NCBI GenBank assembly: GCA_017303475.1
Contig: JAFLBO010000001.1
Span: 124,001 to 188,000, forward strand
Source of the DNA: Chitinophagales bacterium
Lineage (GTDB): Bacteria; Bacteroidota; Bacteroidia; Chitinophagales; Saprospiraceae
Length of the DNA stretch: 64,000 nucleotides
Direction of reading: 5' to 3'
This document shows, one piece after another, positions 42,381 to 51,450 of the stretch (its first letter is position 1; each line of letters starts with the position of its first letter). The notes beneath the pieces were generated by a model. The model had not been told where the DNA came from. It was given only the letters and a program-made list of their open reading frames with translations, and did not search any database. The position numbers were made by a program, and so were the translations under genes.

Positions 42381-43211
42381 CTAAGGTTTGTTTTTATGCT
42401 CTCTCAACCATTGCTCAAAATCTATGCTGTATTTCCTGGGGTTGTGCCTTTCCGTTTTGTGTGCAATTGCGCTCCTCGAAAGTCGAATATTAGTTTCACT
42501 CCTCCCCGTCAAATTGGAAATTAGTTTGTGCTGCCCTTCTTTGGTTAATGTTTTAAATTCTGGCAGTTCAAAAACGCCTAATCTATGCAAGGCATAAATT
42601 ATGTAGTCTGTTTTCCAATTTTCACTTCCTGCCTGATCTTCTTTTATTTGGGGTTCCTCTTTGGTTTCTAAAATTTCAATCGCCCATTTACTTACGCCCA
42701 CCTCAATAAGTGTTTGAAATGCCGTTAAATATTGGCCGTCTAAAATTGGACTACCCTTTACGTACTGTTCAAAAGCCCTGAAGTCAATCAATTCAAATGC
42801 TTCCTTTACCCTTGCTTCCAGCATTAAATTTTGCTGTACAATTTTCGTTTTTAGTTTACCCTCTAGGTTTGAAACTTCAATTTCAATTCCCGTCAAAATG
42901 AATTTGCTCAAACTTATGAAACTACCTTCATCCAAAATTTCCCCCCACCTTTCCACATTTCGCCTGTTTTCATGCTCTGCTAACGCCTCTTTGGCCTCCG
43001 TACTCAATTCAGTAATTTTGGTGGCTCCTGTTTTGCGCCGCGTGCTTTTCGTTACCTTCTTAAATTTATTCCATTCAGCAAGCATGTTTTTTTCTCGCTC
43101 CTTGATTTCCTTTTGGATTGGTCCCGGTAATTCCGTGTAAAGGCTCAATTGCCATTCTAAAAACTTTTCAATGTTGAATCCTTGAATCAGGCGTTTTTTT
43201 TCGGCTTCCAT
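42381..43211 (-). CDS. Unrecognised element protein next to the integrase, 276 aa
   Basis: ATG 43211 (MEAEKKRLIQGFNIEKFLEW). It is charged and helical, with no signal peptide or membrane segment. The C-terminal ~80 aa (DYIIYALHRLGVFELPEFKT, LISNLTGRSETNIRLSRSAI) look like a small helical domain found at the C-terminus of several hypothetical Bacteroidota element proteins near integrases. The start is 11 nt after the integrase stop, so it is probably co-transcribed with it. Confidence 0.6.
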   Translation of the reverse strand: MEAEKKRLIQGFNIEKFLEWQLSLYTELPGPIQKEIKEREKNMLAEWNKFKKVTKSTRRKTGATKITELSTEAKEALAEHENRRNVERWGEILDEGSFISLSKFILTGIEIEVSNLEGKLKTKIVQQNLMLEARVKEAFELIDFRAFEQYVKGSPILDGQYLTAFQTLIEVGVSKWAIEILETKEEPQIKEDQAGSENWKTDYIIYALHRLGVFELPEFKTLTKEGQHKLISNLTGRSETNIRLSRSAIAHKTERHNPRKYSIDFEQWLREHKNKP

Positions 43212-43222
43212 TTTCCAGCATT

Positions 43223-44557
43223 TTAGAGGTTTACAATTTTTGCTTTCTGCTGCTCTGCCTGCTCACTCTGGAAAGCCTTTTTCAAAATTAAAGCGTGCTC
43301 CTCTGCCCCGGCCTTGATGTACTTCAAAAATGCCTGTTGGGTGGCGTGTCCTGTTACCATCATTATAGAAATGGAGGAAACGCCCCGGTTATGCAAGTTT
43401 GTAGCGAACGAGCGCCGCGCCGTGTGCGTGCTGACCAATTCCCATTTTTCGAAAGTATCCACCCGACGCACCCCGGCCACCGTTCTGCCTTTGGTTACGG
43501 GCTGGCTGATGCCTGCCAGTTTGCAGGCTTCCTTTAGGTACTCATTAAATTTTTGGTTTGAAATGGCACGGGGTAGTTTTCCGTTGTATTTTTCAACGAT
43601 GGAGCGCACGGCGGCAAATTCCGGTATCAGCACCTTTGCCCCGGTTTTGGCCGTCACTACCTCAATAAGCCGTTCCCCGTTGCGCTCTACAAAGTTCTTC
43701 GCCGGGTCAAGGGTGGTAAAGTCGGTGAAGCGTAACCCAGTCCATGCGCCCACAATAAACAAATCTCTCACCCGCTCCAGGTGCGGGAGGTGATCGAGCG
43801 GAAAAGCAAGCAGGGCGGCTAATTCCTTTTCATCCAGGTAAATGTTTTCGCTTTCCTCCTTGGTTACTTTGAAATACTTGCTTTTGTGGCCGTGGTGATC
43901 GGCCACCCCTTGCGCATTGGCCTCATTCAGAAAAGTTTTGATAACCTGAATGTGTTTGCCTATTGCGTTGGCTCCGTAGCCGGAGCCTTTTTGGTGCGGG
44001 CGCTTTTGCAGCCACCGGGTAAAATCTTGGTAAAACTCCAGGTCGAAACCCTCGAAACTTACCCCTTTGCCTTTTTTCTGGGCAAATGCTTCCAGCAGGT
44101 TTACCGTGGCTTGGTATTTTTGAATTGTACGGGGGTGAATGGTTTTGCCGTTTGGTTGTATGCGCTCCCGGCTTTCCTCGATGAAGCGGCGGCAAAATTC
44201 AAAAAAGGTTTCCGGCGCTTTCGCCTGGGTTTCAGTTGTGGGGTTTCCGTTTATTCCGTTTATGAAACCAATAATGTGCGGTTTCATTTCGGTAATACTG
44301 AATGAGCGGCGGGCGCGGGCTTCATTGTAGAACCTGTCGGCCTCTGCTTCAATGTCGGCCAATGCCGCGTTAATCGCGTCACGTTCCGGCACATTGGATG
44401 TATTTTTCACCCGTTGTGTTTTGGCGTTCCAGTATTCCGGCAACACTTTTAACCCGGTGGCCAGCAGCAGCCGGGTTTCCTGATACCGAAAAACAAAATA
44501 AATTGGTTGAGCTGATTTTGCGGACGGTTGCCGCAATTTGTAGCGAACGGCGGGCAT
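43223..44557 (-). CDS. Tyrosine site-specific recombinase (integrase)
   Basis: Product of 444 aa. It has an N-terminal arm-binding region (MPAVRYKLRQPSAKSAQPIY), a SAM-like core-binding domain (about 115-215, FFEFCRRFIEES ... WLQKRP) and a catalytic domain with all expected residues: R276 (TGLRFTD), K304 (TAKTG), H378 and R381 (HTARR), H404 (GHATQQ) and nucleophile Y413 (LKYIK). It lies 233 bp from the right att site, the typical position for a tRNA-targeting integrase. It should catalyse recombination between attL and attR and the element's circular attP. Confidence 0.93.
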   Translation of the reverse strand: MPAVRYKLRQPSAKSAQPIYFVFRYQETRLLLATGLKVLPEYWNAKTQRVKNTSNVPERDAINAALADIEAEADRFYNEARARRSFSITEMKPHIIGFINGINGNPTTETQAKAPETFFEFCRRFIEESRERIQPNGKTIHPRTIQKYQATVNLLEAFAQKKGKGVSFEGFDLEFYQDFTRWLQKRPHQKGSGYGANAIGKHIQVIKTFLNEANAQGVADHHGHKSKYFKVTKEESENIYLDEKELAALLAFPLDHLPHLERVRDLFIVGAWTGLRFTDFTTLDPAKNFVERNGERLIEVVTAKTGAKVLIPEFAAVRSIVEKYNGKLPRAISNQKFNEYLKEACKLAGISQPVTKGRTVAGVRRVDTFEKWELVSTHTARRSFATNLHNRGVSSISIMMVTGHATQQAFLKYIKAGAEEHALILKKAFQSEQAEQQKAKIVNL

Positions 44558-44622
44558 TTGAAAAAGGTTTTTTAACGCTTTTTCGCGTTATTGTTAGAAG
44601 TAAAGCCGCTGCAAAAATATAA

Positions 44623-44649
44623 CGTTGCCGGATTGTTGCCGGTTTTTTC
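44623..44649. repeat. 27-bp end repeat, right copy (candidate integrase arm site)
   Basis: Identical and in the same orientation to 32148-32174, with the paired GTTGCCGG units. It lies between the integrase start and attR, 141 bp inside the latter. Confidence 0.85.
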
Positions 44650-44789
44650 TTAATTTATTCTAACAAAATGTTTCGTTACTTAATGGCGGTTTGAAAGAAT
44701 AGGAAAGTTTACTATTCATTTTGAACATTTTAATATGCTAACAAATTGTGTTATAAATGATTGTAAAAGGGGCAAATTAAGGGTTATGT

Positions 44790-44807
44790 AGCCTCCCTCG
44801 CGCTACA
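44790..44807. repeat. attR: 18-bp direct repeat
   Basis: AGCCTCCCTCGCGCTACA, identical to the tRNA 3' end at 32075-32092. No tRNA structure can be drawn here because the 5' part is missing, as expected for the far side of an insertion. Confidence 0.93.
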
Positions 44808-44814
44808 GGATCTT

Positions 44815-44855
44815 AAACGCAGGTTTTTCGTTTGTTACGAAACCTGCGTTTTTGC
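44815..44855 (+). terminator. Displaced original terminator of the tRNA gene
   Basis: A perfect 12-bp stem, AAACGCAGGTTT / AAACCTGCGTTT, starting 8 bp after attR and followed by TTG and later TTTTTG. With the element removed it would sit right after the tRNA. Confidence 0.75.
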
Positions 44856-45063
44856 ATTTTTGCGACCTACCTGATGCTTGATAACAACATTTTGGTTGTC
44901 CATCGTATCTTCCCGAGAATTTTTTGGACGAATAAGGATACAAGTGATTACTTTGATCCGCTACTTTTAGGCGGGCAAACTGTTAATCCTTCTTCATCCC
45001 CGTACCGGCATTAATCTCCTGACAAAGTCCCAGGAACTATTAACCAATCAATTCTCACACCGG

Positions 45064-48000
45064 ATGAACTGCAAACTTCGCCCGACGCAAGCACTACTAC
45101 TTTTTGCCTCTTGCCTATTTTTCTCTACAGCTCAAGCACAATTTCTCCAGGTTACAGATGTCGTAACGGGTCCATACAACCCGCAATCGCTCATCTCAAA
45201 TGTATTCCTGGGTGAAGGTGTTGAAGTAACCAGCATTACCTTTAACGGAGACCCACGCGCAGTGGGGTATTTTTCCGGCGGTACACCAGCTCTGGGTATC
45301 GAACGTGGGATTCTGCTGACTTCCGGATTTGCGGTGAATGCCGCAGACGACGGTATTGTTCAGGCCAGCGATGGTAACGCAGGCGGCTCCGTTGAACCTA
45401 GTCTGACGCCTATTGCAACGGACGACCTAAACGATGTAGCCGTTTACACCATAACATTCATTCCCAATTCGGACACCCTGCGTTTTCGCTACAGTTTTGG
45501 CTCCGAAGAATACCCGGAATATGCCTGTACTGCGTTTAACGACGTGTTTGGCTTTTTTATTCAGGGGCCCGGATATCCGGTGTTTACCAATATTGCCAAG
45601 GTGCCGGGCACTAACCTGCCGGTGTCTATCAATAATGTTCACCCCACCAATCCGGCAGCGCCGCCTTGCCCGGCTTTTAACGTTCAGTATTACAACGATA
45701 ACCTGAGCTCTAACCTGCAGCCTGTTTACGACGGCTTTACAGATGTTTTTACCGCCATTGCTGTGGTAACCCCCTGCCAGCCATACACCATTAAATTGGC
45801 AATTGCCGATGTGGGCGATGCCGCGTATGATTCCGGTGTATTCCTGGAAGCCAAAAGTTTTGGTACGGGTTCTTTGCAGGTAAATGCCGCCACGGTTAGC
45901 GCCGATGGTACCATTGCAGAAGGTTGCGCACAAGGAACAGTTTCATTTACACTGCCTGAATTGCGTAGTACCAATTACAACGTCAATTTCAATGTGTTCG
46001 GTTCTGCAACGGCAGGGGTAGATTACCAGGCCATTCCTAATACCCTGGTGATTCCTCCAGGACAGTCTACTATCACCATTCCGGTAATTGCCTTTGAAGA
46101 TGGCATTGCAGAACCAACCGAGTCTATCGGCATTTCAGTACAGGTAGACCCTTGCAACCGGGATACGGTATTTCTGTATATCCGGGATAAGATTCTGGCC
46201 CCCCCGATGTTGTCAGATACTTCGGTTTGTTTGCCCAACACTCCGGTTGTGCTTAATGGAACGGTGCCTACACCAGTGCCTGCTCCGCCTACTTTCACCA
46301 ATTCCACAGATATTGCAATTCCTAACGGCGGTTTTCCCATCAACTCCACGGTAACCTCTTTCGGAGTAATGCCTGCTACCATCGGACCTGGTGTAATCCG
46401 GTCTGTTTGTCTTAACCTGGATCATACCTGGATTTCTGATATTGATGCCTATCTGGTTTCTCCAAGTGGAATTGTATTGGAATTGACCACAGATAATGGT
46501 GCAGATGGCAACAACTACACCAACACCTGCTTTACCCCAACCGCTACAGTACCAATCAGTTTCCCCGGACCATTTGCGCCCTCCACTGCAGCGCCATTTA
46601 CCGGCGAATGGCTACCCGAAGGCCCCTGGACTGATTTGTATGGAGAACCTTCCAATGGTAACTGGCGTTTGCGTATTACCGACGATCAGAACAATATTAA
46701 TGGTACACTGCTTGATTGGACCATGACCTTCGAGCCAATGTATAACGTGACCTACCAGTGGTCGCCAGCCGGAGGGTTGAGCTGTACGGATTGTCCAAAT
46801 CCTGTGGCTACCATACCTGGTACAACTATTTACAGTGTAACTGCCACTGATTCTTACGGTTGCACGGTAACAGAGGATGTACAACTGAGTATTGGCGCCA
46901 TTTCTGCCAATATTACTGTTCCGCAGCCTATTCGTTGCAAAGGGGATAAAGCCACTATACAGGCCAATGCTCCTGGAAATAACACCTATATCTGGAGTAC
47001 AGGCCAAACAACTGCTTCGGTAACCAACCTCGGTCCTGGTACTTATACCGTTACGGTTACAAGTGTAGGCGCATTTTGCTCCTCTACTTCTTCCGTTACA
47101 TTGGTTGAACCTTCAGAATTGCTGGCCACAGCCTCACCGAATGACGTAACCTGTTTTGGACTCAGCACTGGAACCGCGGCTGTTTACCCATCGGGTGGGG
47201 TAGCACCTTACACCTATTTGTGGAGTAATACCATGACTTCCGACAGTATTTCAGGGCTGCTTCCAGGTACTTACACGGTTACTATTACGGATAATAACGG
47301 TTGTCAGGAAGTAAGCGCCATGCAGGTATTTGAGCCTGCCTTGATTCAGATTGTTACAGCCCTGAATCGCGCACCTTCGTGTTTTGGTGGCAATGATGGT
47401 CAGCTAACTACATACGCTGTGGGAGGAACCACTCCGTTTGATTTTGTATGGAACACCGGGCAGGTAAATCAGGGCATAACTAGTATCACTGCTGGCACCT
47501 ATACGGTTACAGCCACAGATGGTAATGGTTGTTCAGCTGTTAAAACGGAAACAGTAACAGAACCACCTTTGCTCACAGGCTCTGCTACTGCTGTGGCTGT
47601 AAAATGCTTTGGTAAAAACAATGGCTCGCTTCAGATTCAGCCTGCCGGCGGAACACCTCAGTATAACGCATCCTGGACCGGACCTAATGGTTATACTGGT
47701 AATGGGTTAAATATCAATAACTTGTTTGCAGGAGCTTACCAGGCAACCCTAACGGATTCCAAAGGTTGTGTTCATACAATAACCGCAACGGTAACTGAGC
47801 CTACTGCCCTGGCGCTGACACTCCCTGCTGTGTCGGATACGGTTTGTTTTATGGGTAATGATGGTATAGCCACGGTTTTTCATGCAGGTGGAACCGCTCC
47901 ATTTACCTACTTGTGGAGTGCCAACAATCAAACCTCACAAACAGCAACCGGACTGCCTACCAGCCAGTATCGCGTAACGGTTACAGATGGAAATGGATGC

Positions 48001-49530
48001 ACAGCCACCAGCGAAACCTTTGTACAGGAATTGCAAGAGTTGAATACTTATGGAGAGGCTCAGGCGCCTGGTTGTCATAATGGAGTGGATGGAACAGGTG
48101 CAATGCTATCAATTTTCTACGGAGCGACACCAGCCAATATCAACGACTTTACTTTTAAGTGGAATACCTCTCCGCCACAGTTTGGTATCAGTGTTACCGG
48201 ATTGCAGGGTGGAAAAACCTACACGGTTACGGCAACCGATGCTCAGGGATGTACCGCAACAGCTTCTATTCCGGTGGGCAACCCACTGCCGCTTGAAACT
48301 GAGGTAACAGGCACGTCTGATGTAAAATGTTTTGGAGAAACTAATGGCTGGGCCTCAGCGAAGGGTGTTGGTGGTACAGCACCTTATAATTGGTTCTGGA
48401 ATGGCGGCACCACTCCTTCTGATTCCATCGCACAGGGCCTTGCCGCAGGTACTTACCGTGTTACCATTACTGATATAAATGGTTGCCCTGGTACGGCCAG
48501 CGTTACCATCGGACAACCTGCTGAATTGCGGGTAAGTTTGCAGCCAATTAATGTGGGATGTTTCGGCGGAAGTACCGGAACCGCTAAAGCCGTGGCATCC
48601 GGCGGTGTAAATCCATATCAATATGTGTGGGAAAACGGTGCTACTACTACCAGTATCAATAATCTGGCCGCAGGAACCTACAGGATCAGTGTAACAGATT
48701 TCAACGGCTGCCTCACACCAGGTAGTGTTACAGTTTCGCAACCAGCAGAGCCAGTGTCTGGAGTAGCAACTATGCAACCTCCAAAATGTTTTGGTGGCTT
48801 TGATGGTAAAATTTTCCTGACTGGCTCAGGTGGAACTGCCCCATATCGATATGCTTTGGACAACAAGCCGCTCAATGGCTCTCCGGTACAGATTGGTATT
48901 TCAGCTGGAACCTATGCTCCTGTTATTGTAGATGCTAATGGATGCTCTTCCTCAATTACGCCAATTGAAGTGACCCAACCAGATGCAGTTACGGTGGATC
49001 TTGGTCCTGATTTTGCTATTTTGTTTGGAGAAGATACCCAATTGTTTGCATCAGTAGCCAATGCACAAGGGTCCGTACAGTATACCTGGAATGCAGCCGA
49101 CAGCACCTGGCTAAGCTGCATGGATTGTATAAATCCGGCCGTGTACAGCCTGGAGTTCACCAGATTTTTTGGTATAACCGTAACAGATTCACTGGGTTGT
49201 CGTGCAGATGATATGGTACGCATTGCAGTGGAAAAACCGCGCAGGGTATTCGTGCCAACCGGCTTTACGCCTAATGGCGATTTCAACAATGATCTGTTGC
49301 TGGTGCACGGTCAAAGCAGCTCCAAAGTTGTTGATTTCAAGATCTTCGATCGCTGGGGCGAAATGGTATTCCAATTACAGGATTTCACCTTCAACGACGA
49401 AACCAAAGGTTGGGATGGTAATTTCCGTGGCCAACCCTGCGACCCGGGCGTGTACGTATGGATCCTCGAAGTGGAATACATAGATGGCGAACGCGAAACC
49501 TTCAAAGGCAATACCACTTTGTTAAGATAA
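45064..49530 (+). CDS. Giant SprB-repeat protein with choice-of-anchor, P-domain and T9SS type B tail
   Basis: Product of 1488 aa with a signal peptide (ATG 45064; LLLFASCLFFSTAQA). Domains in order: choice-of-anchor L-like domain (about 30-270, VFLGEGVEVTSITFNGDP, FRYSFGSEEYPEYAC), a Calx-beta-like region (VDYQAIPNTLVIPPGQSTIT), and a proprotein-convertase P-domain (about 400-560, CLNLDHTWISDIDAYLVSPS, WRLRITDDQN). Nine Cys-led SprB-type repeats follow, and then a gliding-motility-associated type B sorting domain (FVPTGFTPNGDFNNDLLLV ... FDRWGEMVFQ). It is probably displayed or secreted by T9SS as an adhesin. The region between attR and its start (44856-45063) shows no gene. Confidence 0.88.
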   Translation: MNCKLRPTQALLLFASCLFFSTAQAQFLQVTDVVTGPYNPQSLISNVFLGEGVEVTSITFNGDPRAVGYFSGGTPALGIERGILLTSGFAVNAADDGIVQASDGNAGGSVEPSLTPIATDDLNDVAVYTITFIPNSDTLRFRYSFGSEEYPEYACTAFNDVFGFFIQGPGYPVFTNIAKVPGTNLPVSINNVHPTNPAAPPCPAFNVQYYNDNLSSNLQPVYDGFTDVFTAIAVVTPCQPYTIKLAIADVGDAAYDSGVFLEAKSFGTGSLQVNAATVSADGTIAEGCAQGTVSFTLPELRSTNYNVNFNVFGSATAGVDYQAIPNTLVIPPGQSTITIPVIAFEDGIAEPTESIGISVQVDPCNRDTVFLYIRDKILAPPMLSDTSVCLPNTPVVLNGTVPTPVPAPPTFTNSTDIAIPNGGFPINSTVTSFGVMPATIGPGVIRSVCLNLDHTWISDIDAYLVSPSGIVLELTTDNGADGNNYTNTCFTPTATVPISFPGPFAPSTAAPFTGEWLPEGPWTDLYGEPSNGNWRLRITDDQNNINGTLLDWTMTFEPMYNVTYQWSPAGGLSCTDCPNPVATIPGTTIYSVTATDSYGCTVTEDVQLSIGAISANITVPQPIRCKGDKATIQANAPGNNTYIWSTGQTTASVTNLGPGTYTVTVTSVGAFCSSTSSVTLVEPSELLATASPNDVTCFGLSTGTAAVYPSGGVAPYTYLWSNTMTSDSISGLLPGTYTVTITDNNGCQEVSAMQVFEPALIQIVTALNRAPSCFGGNDGQLTTYAVGGTTPFDFVWNTGQVNQGITSITAGTYTVTATDGNGCSAVKTETVTEPPLLTGSATAVAVKCFGKNNGSLQIQPAGGTPQYNASWTGPNGYTGNGLNINNLFAGAYQATLTDSKGCVHTITATVTEPTALALTLPAVSDTVCFMGNDGIATVFHAGGTAPFTYLWSANNQTSQTATGLPTSQYRVTVTDGNGCTATSETFVQELQELNTYGEAQAPGCHNGVDGTGAMLSIFYGATPANINDFTFKWNTSPPQFGISVTGLQGGKTYTVTATDAQGCTATASIPVGNPLPLETEVTGTSDVKCFGETNGWASAKGVGGTAPYNWFWNGGTTPSDSIAQGLAAGTYRVTITDINGCPGTASVTIGQPAELRVSLQPINVGCFGGSTGTAKAVASGGVNPYQYVWENGATTTSINNLAAGTYRISVTDFNGCLTPGSVTVSQPAEPVSGVATMQPPKCFGGFDGKIFLTGSGGTAPYRYALDNKPLNGSPVQIGISAGTYAPVIVDANGCSSSITPIEVTQPDAVTVDLGPDFAILFGEDTQLFASVANAQGSVQYTWNAADSTWLSCMDCINPAVYSLEFTRFFGITVTDSLGCRADDMVRIAVEKPRRVFVPTGFTPNGDFNNDLLLVHGQSSSKVVDFKIFDRWGEMVFQLQDFTFNDETKGWDGNFRGQPCDPGVYVWILEVEYIDGERETFKGNTTLLR

Positions 49531-49598
49531 TAGGCAGTAACAAGGCTCGAAGGCTAAAGACGCTAAGTTTTTTGCTTCATAACTGCCAAATGGAAATG

Positions 49599-49712
49599 GT
49601 TTCTCAAGAGTAATTTTTACCGCAGAGGTGCTGAGACGCAGAGGGATTGAAAATCAATCATTTAAACCTCTGCGTCTCAGCGTCTCTGCGGTAAAAATCA
49701 CTCTTGAGAAAC
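49599..49712. repeat. 114-bp inverted repeat between convergent genes
   Basis: Arms of about 46 bp (GTTTCTCAAGAGT..., CCGCAGAGG.GCTGAGACGCAGAGG core) pair imperfectly around a 22-bp AT-rich centre. It lies between the convergent SprB-repeat and subtilase genes, so it can act as a bidirectional terminator. It may also be a REP-like repeat. Confidence 0.85.
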
Positions 49713-49728
49713 CCTCTTTTTATTTTGT

Positions 49729-51402
49729 TCACCTTTGTGCCTTCCCAACCCCGAGTCTTATTACACCTGTTTTACCTTTTAATAAGAGGGTATAATGTCC
49801 GGCAGGTATATTTTCCAGGCCCTGAATCTGAAGCTGCATGATGGAATTATTCACCAAAGTAATTGGCCTTTCGGCAACTACCTGACCGAGAATATTTTGC
49901 CATACAACAGTGTCTCCCGGAGCAATTCCCCGGTTGGCCAGGTAATAGGTGAGGGTGGCAGTACTGGATTCGTACTGGAAAATGCCGCCATTCCCGTTCT
50001 CCATATCTCCCAACCGGATCCAGGCATCAGTCATGTCTGGTAATCCAAACCCCCGTTCATTGTCGGGGAAATACCGCTGATCGGCACTGGCATAAACGGC
50101 TTGCAGGATTTCTTTTGCTGTTTTTTCCGGATAAGCGCTCCATAACGCTGCAATGGCCCCGGTGAGCATCGGTGATGCCAATGAGGTTCCGCTGGATACG
50201 CCGAGCGAAATACCTACATTTCCGGCCACTACCACCTGATCGCCCGGCGCTACCAAATCCGGTTTTATCCGCTGGTCTGCAGTGGGCCCAATTGAGCTGA
50301 ATGCCGCCCGTGCCCCCAAGGCATCCACGGCCCCTACGGCCACTATGCCGAAGGCATCCGCCGGTACACCAATGGTGCGCCAATCACCATCACCCTCATT
50401 GCCGGCACTGTTGCAAATAATCATGCCTTTGGAGGCCGCAAAGCCTGCCCCTCTTGCGCCTATAGACGACTTGCCATCCAGCTCCCATTTGAAATGCCCC
50501 AAACTACGGTCGTTAAACGCGGTATAACCCAAAGAAGCATTCAGAATATCGCAGCCAACACTGTCAGCCCACTCAGCTCCAGCCACCCAGTTTGCCTCTT
50601 CAATGGGAAACTCCCCTCCGGTATCTTCCGTCTTTAACAAAAAATAGGTGGCCTCAGGCGCAGTTCCCACAAAGTAGTAAGGAAGGTTGGCTGCCATAAC
50701 AGAAAGTACAGAAGTGCCATGTTGTGCTGATTCGTACAAGCCGCCATCGCGCTCTACAAAATCCCAGCCCTGAAACAACCGCCCCTGCATGGCTACGCTG
50801 TCGAACATTGGAATGGTGTCTGCATTGGAAAAACCACCGTCCATTACGGCCACCCAAATGTCTTTACCCCGATATCCGGCCATATGTAATACAGGAATAC
50901 CCAGCATTTGGTTTTGCTGGCCGGCATAACCCCAAATGGGAATGTCGCGACCTTCAATGGCAGGATTTTTAGTCAGCGGGGCGCGCTTTTTTTCCTTTCG
51001 ATTGGGTGGATTCCGGTATTTAAGGTGTGGTCCAAGGTATTCCACCTTATGTACAAAAGACAATCGCTCGAGTTTTCTTGCAGTGGCAGAATCTGCCATC
51101 ACCGCGGCTGCATTAAGCCATTTTGAAGTGTTGTGTATGGTTGCTCCCTGCTCTTGTAAGGCTTTTAAATAATTCGGATTAACTGGCAAATCACTATCAT
51201 CCAGTGGAATGCCGGCTTTGGCTCTGCGCTCAAGAGACCGGAATGATAAAAATTCATCCGGGCGACATAGGCAGTAAGGCGAATCGTTTTTGTCTTTGAA
51301 AGAAATCCAGAACTTGCTGATTTTCTGCGCATTAACCTGGAAATTAAGCGCAATCAGAACCAGTAGGGAAAGAAGTTTTGGCACGTTTATGAGTTGTTGC
51401 AT
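49729..51402 (-). CDS. Subtilisin-family (S8) serine peptidase with T9SS-type tail
   Basis: Product of 557 aa from ATG 51402 (MQQLINVPKLLSLLVLIALN, signal peptide). An I9-like propeptide region (about 30-130) precedes the catalytic domain: Asp188 (VAVMDGG), His228 (QHGTSVLSV), oxyanion Asn near 288 (NASLGY) and Ser407 (SSGTSLASP). The C-terminal ~85 aa form a beta-sandwich ending LENIPAGHYTLLLKGKTG, like a T9SS type A sorting domain. It should be a secreted or surface protease. The Asp motif has DGG rather than the more common DTG or DSG. Confidence 0.9.
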   Translation of the reverse strand: MQQLINVPKLLSLLVLIALNFQVNAQKISKFWISFKDKNDSPYCLCRPDEFLSFRSLERRAKAGIPLDDSDLPVNPNYLKALQEQGATIHNTSKWLNAAAVMADSATARKLERLSFVHKVEYLGPHLKYRNPPNRKEKKRAPLTKNPAIEGRDIPIWGYAGQQNQMLGIPVLHMAGYRGKDIWVAVMDGGFSNADTIPMFDSVAMQGRLFQGWDFVERDGGLYESAQHGTSVLSVMAANLPYYFVGTAPEATYFLLKTEDTGGEFPIEEANWVAGAEWADSVGCDILNASLGYTAFNDRSLGHFKWELDGKSSIGARGAGFAASKGMIICNSAGNEGDGDWRTIGVPADAFGIVAVGAVDALGARAAFSSIGPTADQRIKPDLVAPGDQVVVAGNVGISLGVSSGTSLASPMLTGAIAALWSAYPEKTAKEILQAVYASADQRYFPDNERGFGLPDMTDAWIRLGDMENGNGGIFQYESSTATLTYYLANRGIAPGDTVVWQNILGQVVAERPITLVNNSIMQLQIQGLENIPAGHYTLLLKGKTGVIRLGVGKAQR

Positions 51403-51403
51403 G

Positions 51404-51431
51404 TTGCAAAGGTTCAACGTTCCTACTTTTG
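51404..51431 (+). promoter_or_regulatory. Promoter of the GT2 gene, decides its start
   Basis: TTG at 51404-51406 and TACTTTTG at 51424-51431, 17 nt apart. A transcript from here starts near 51437, so the in-frame ATG at 51394 cannot be the start. Confidence 0.55.
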
Positions 51432-51450
51432 TACCGAAAAAAAATCTGTT

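Larger units (their letters stand above)
32075..44807. mobile_element. 12.7-kb integrative element inserted in tRNA-Met
   Basis: It is bounded by an 18-bp direct repeat: the tRNA 3' end at the left and a free copy at the right. It contains a tyrosine recombinase at the right end, an excisionase-like HTH gene, a probable replication initiator, a D12-class methylase, a proteasome-like hydrolase and many small unrecognised genes. Genes from 37.5 to 44.6 kb all run leftward; those from 33.4 to 36.4 kb run mostly rightward. The original tRNA terminator now lies just beyond the right att site. No relaxase, type IV secretion gene or phage capsid, portal or tail gene was recognised, so it may be an integrative plasmid, a phage satellite or an inovirus-like provirus. 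Confidence 0.92.

Noticed and set aside
44790..44807. A second tRNA gene at the right junction
   Set aside because: Only the 3' arm sequence is present; no D-arm or anticodon arm precedes it, as expected for attR.
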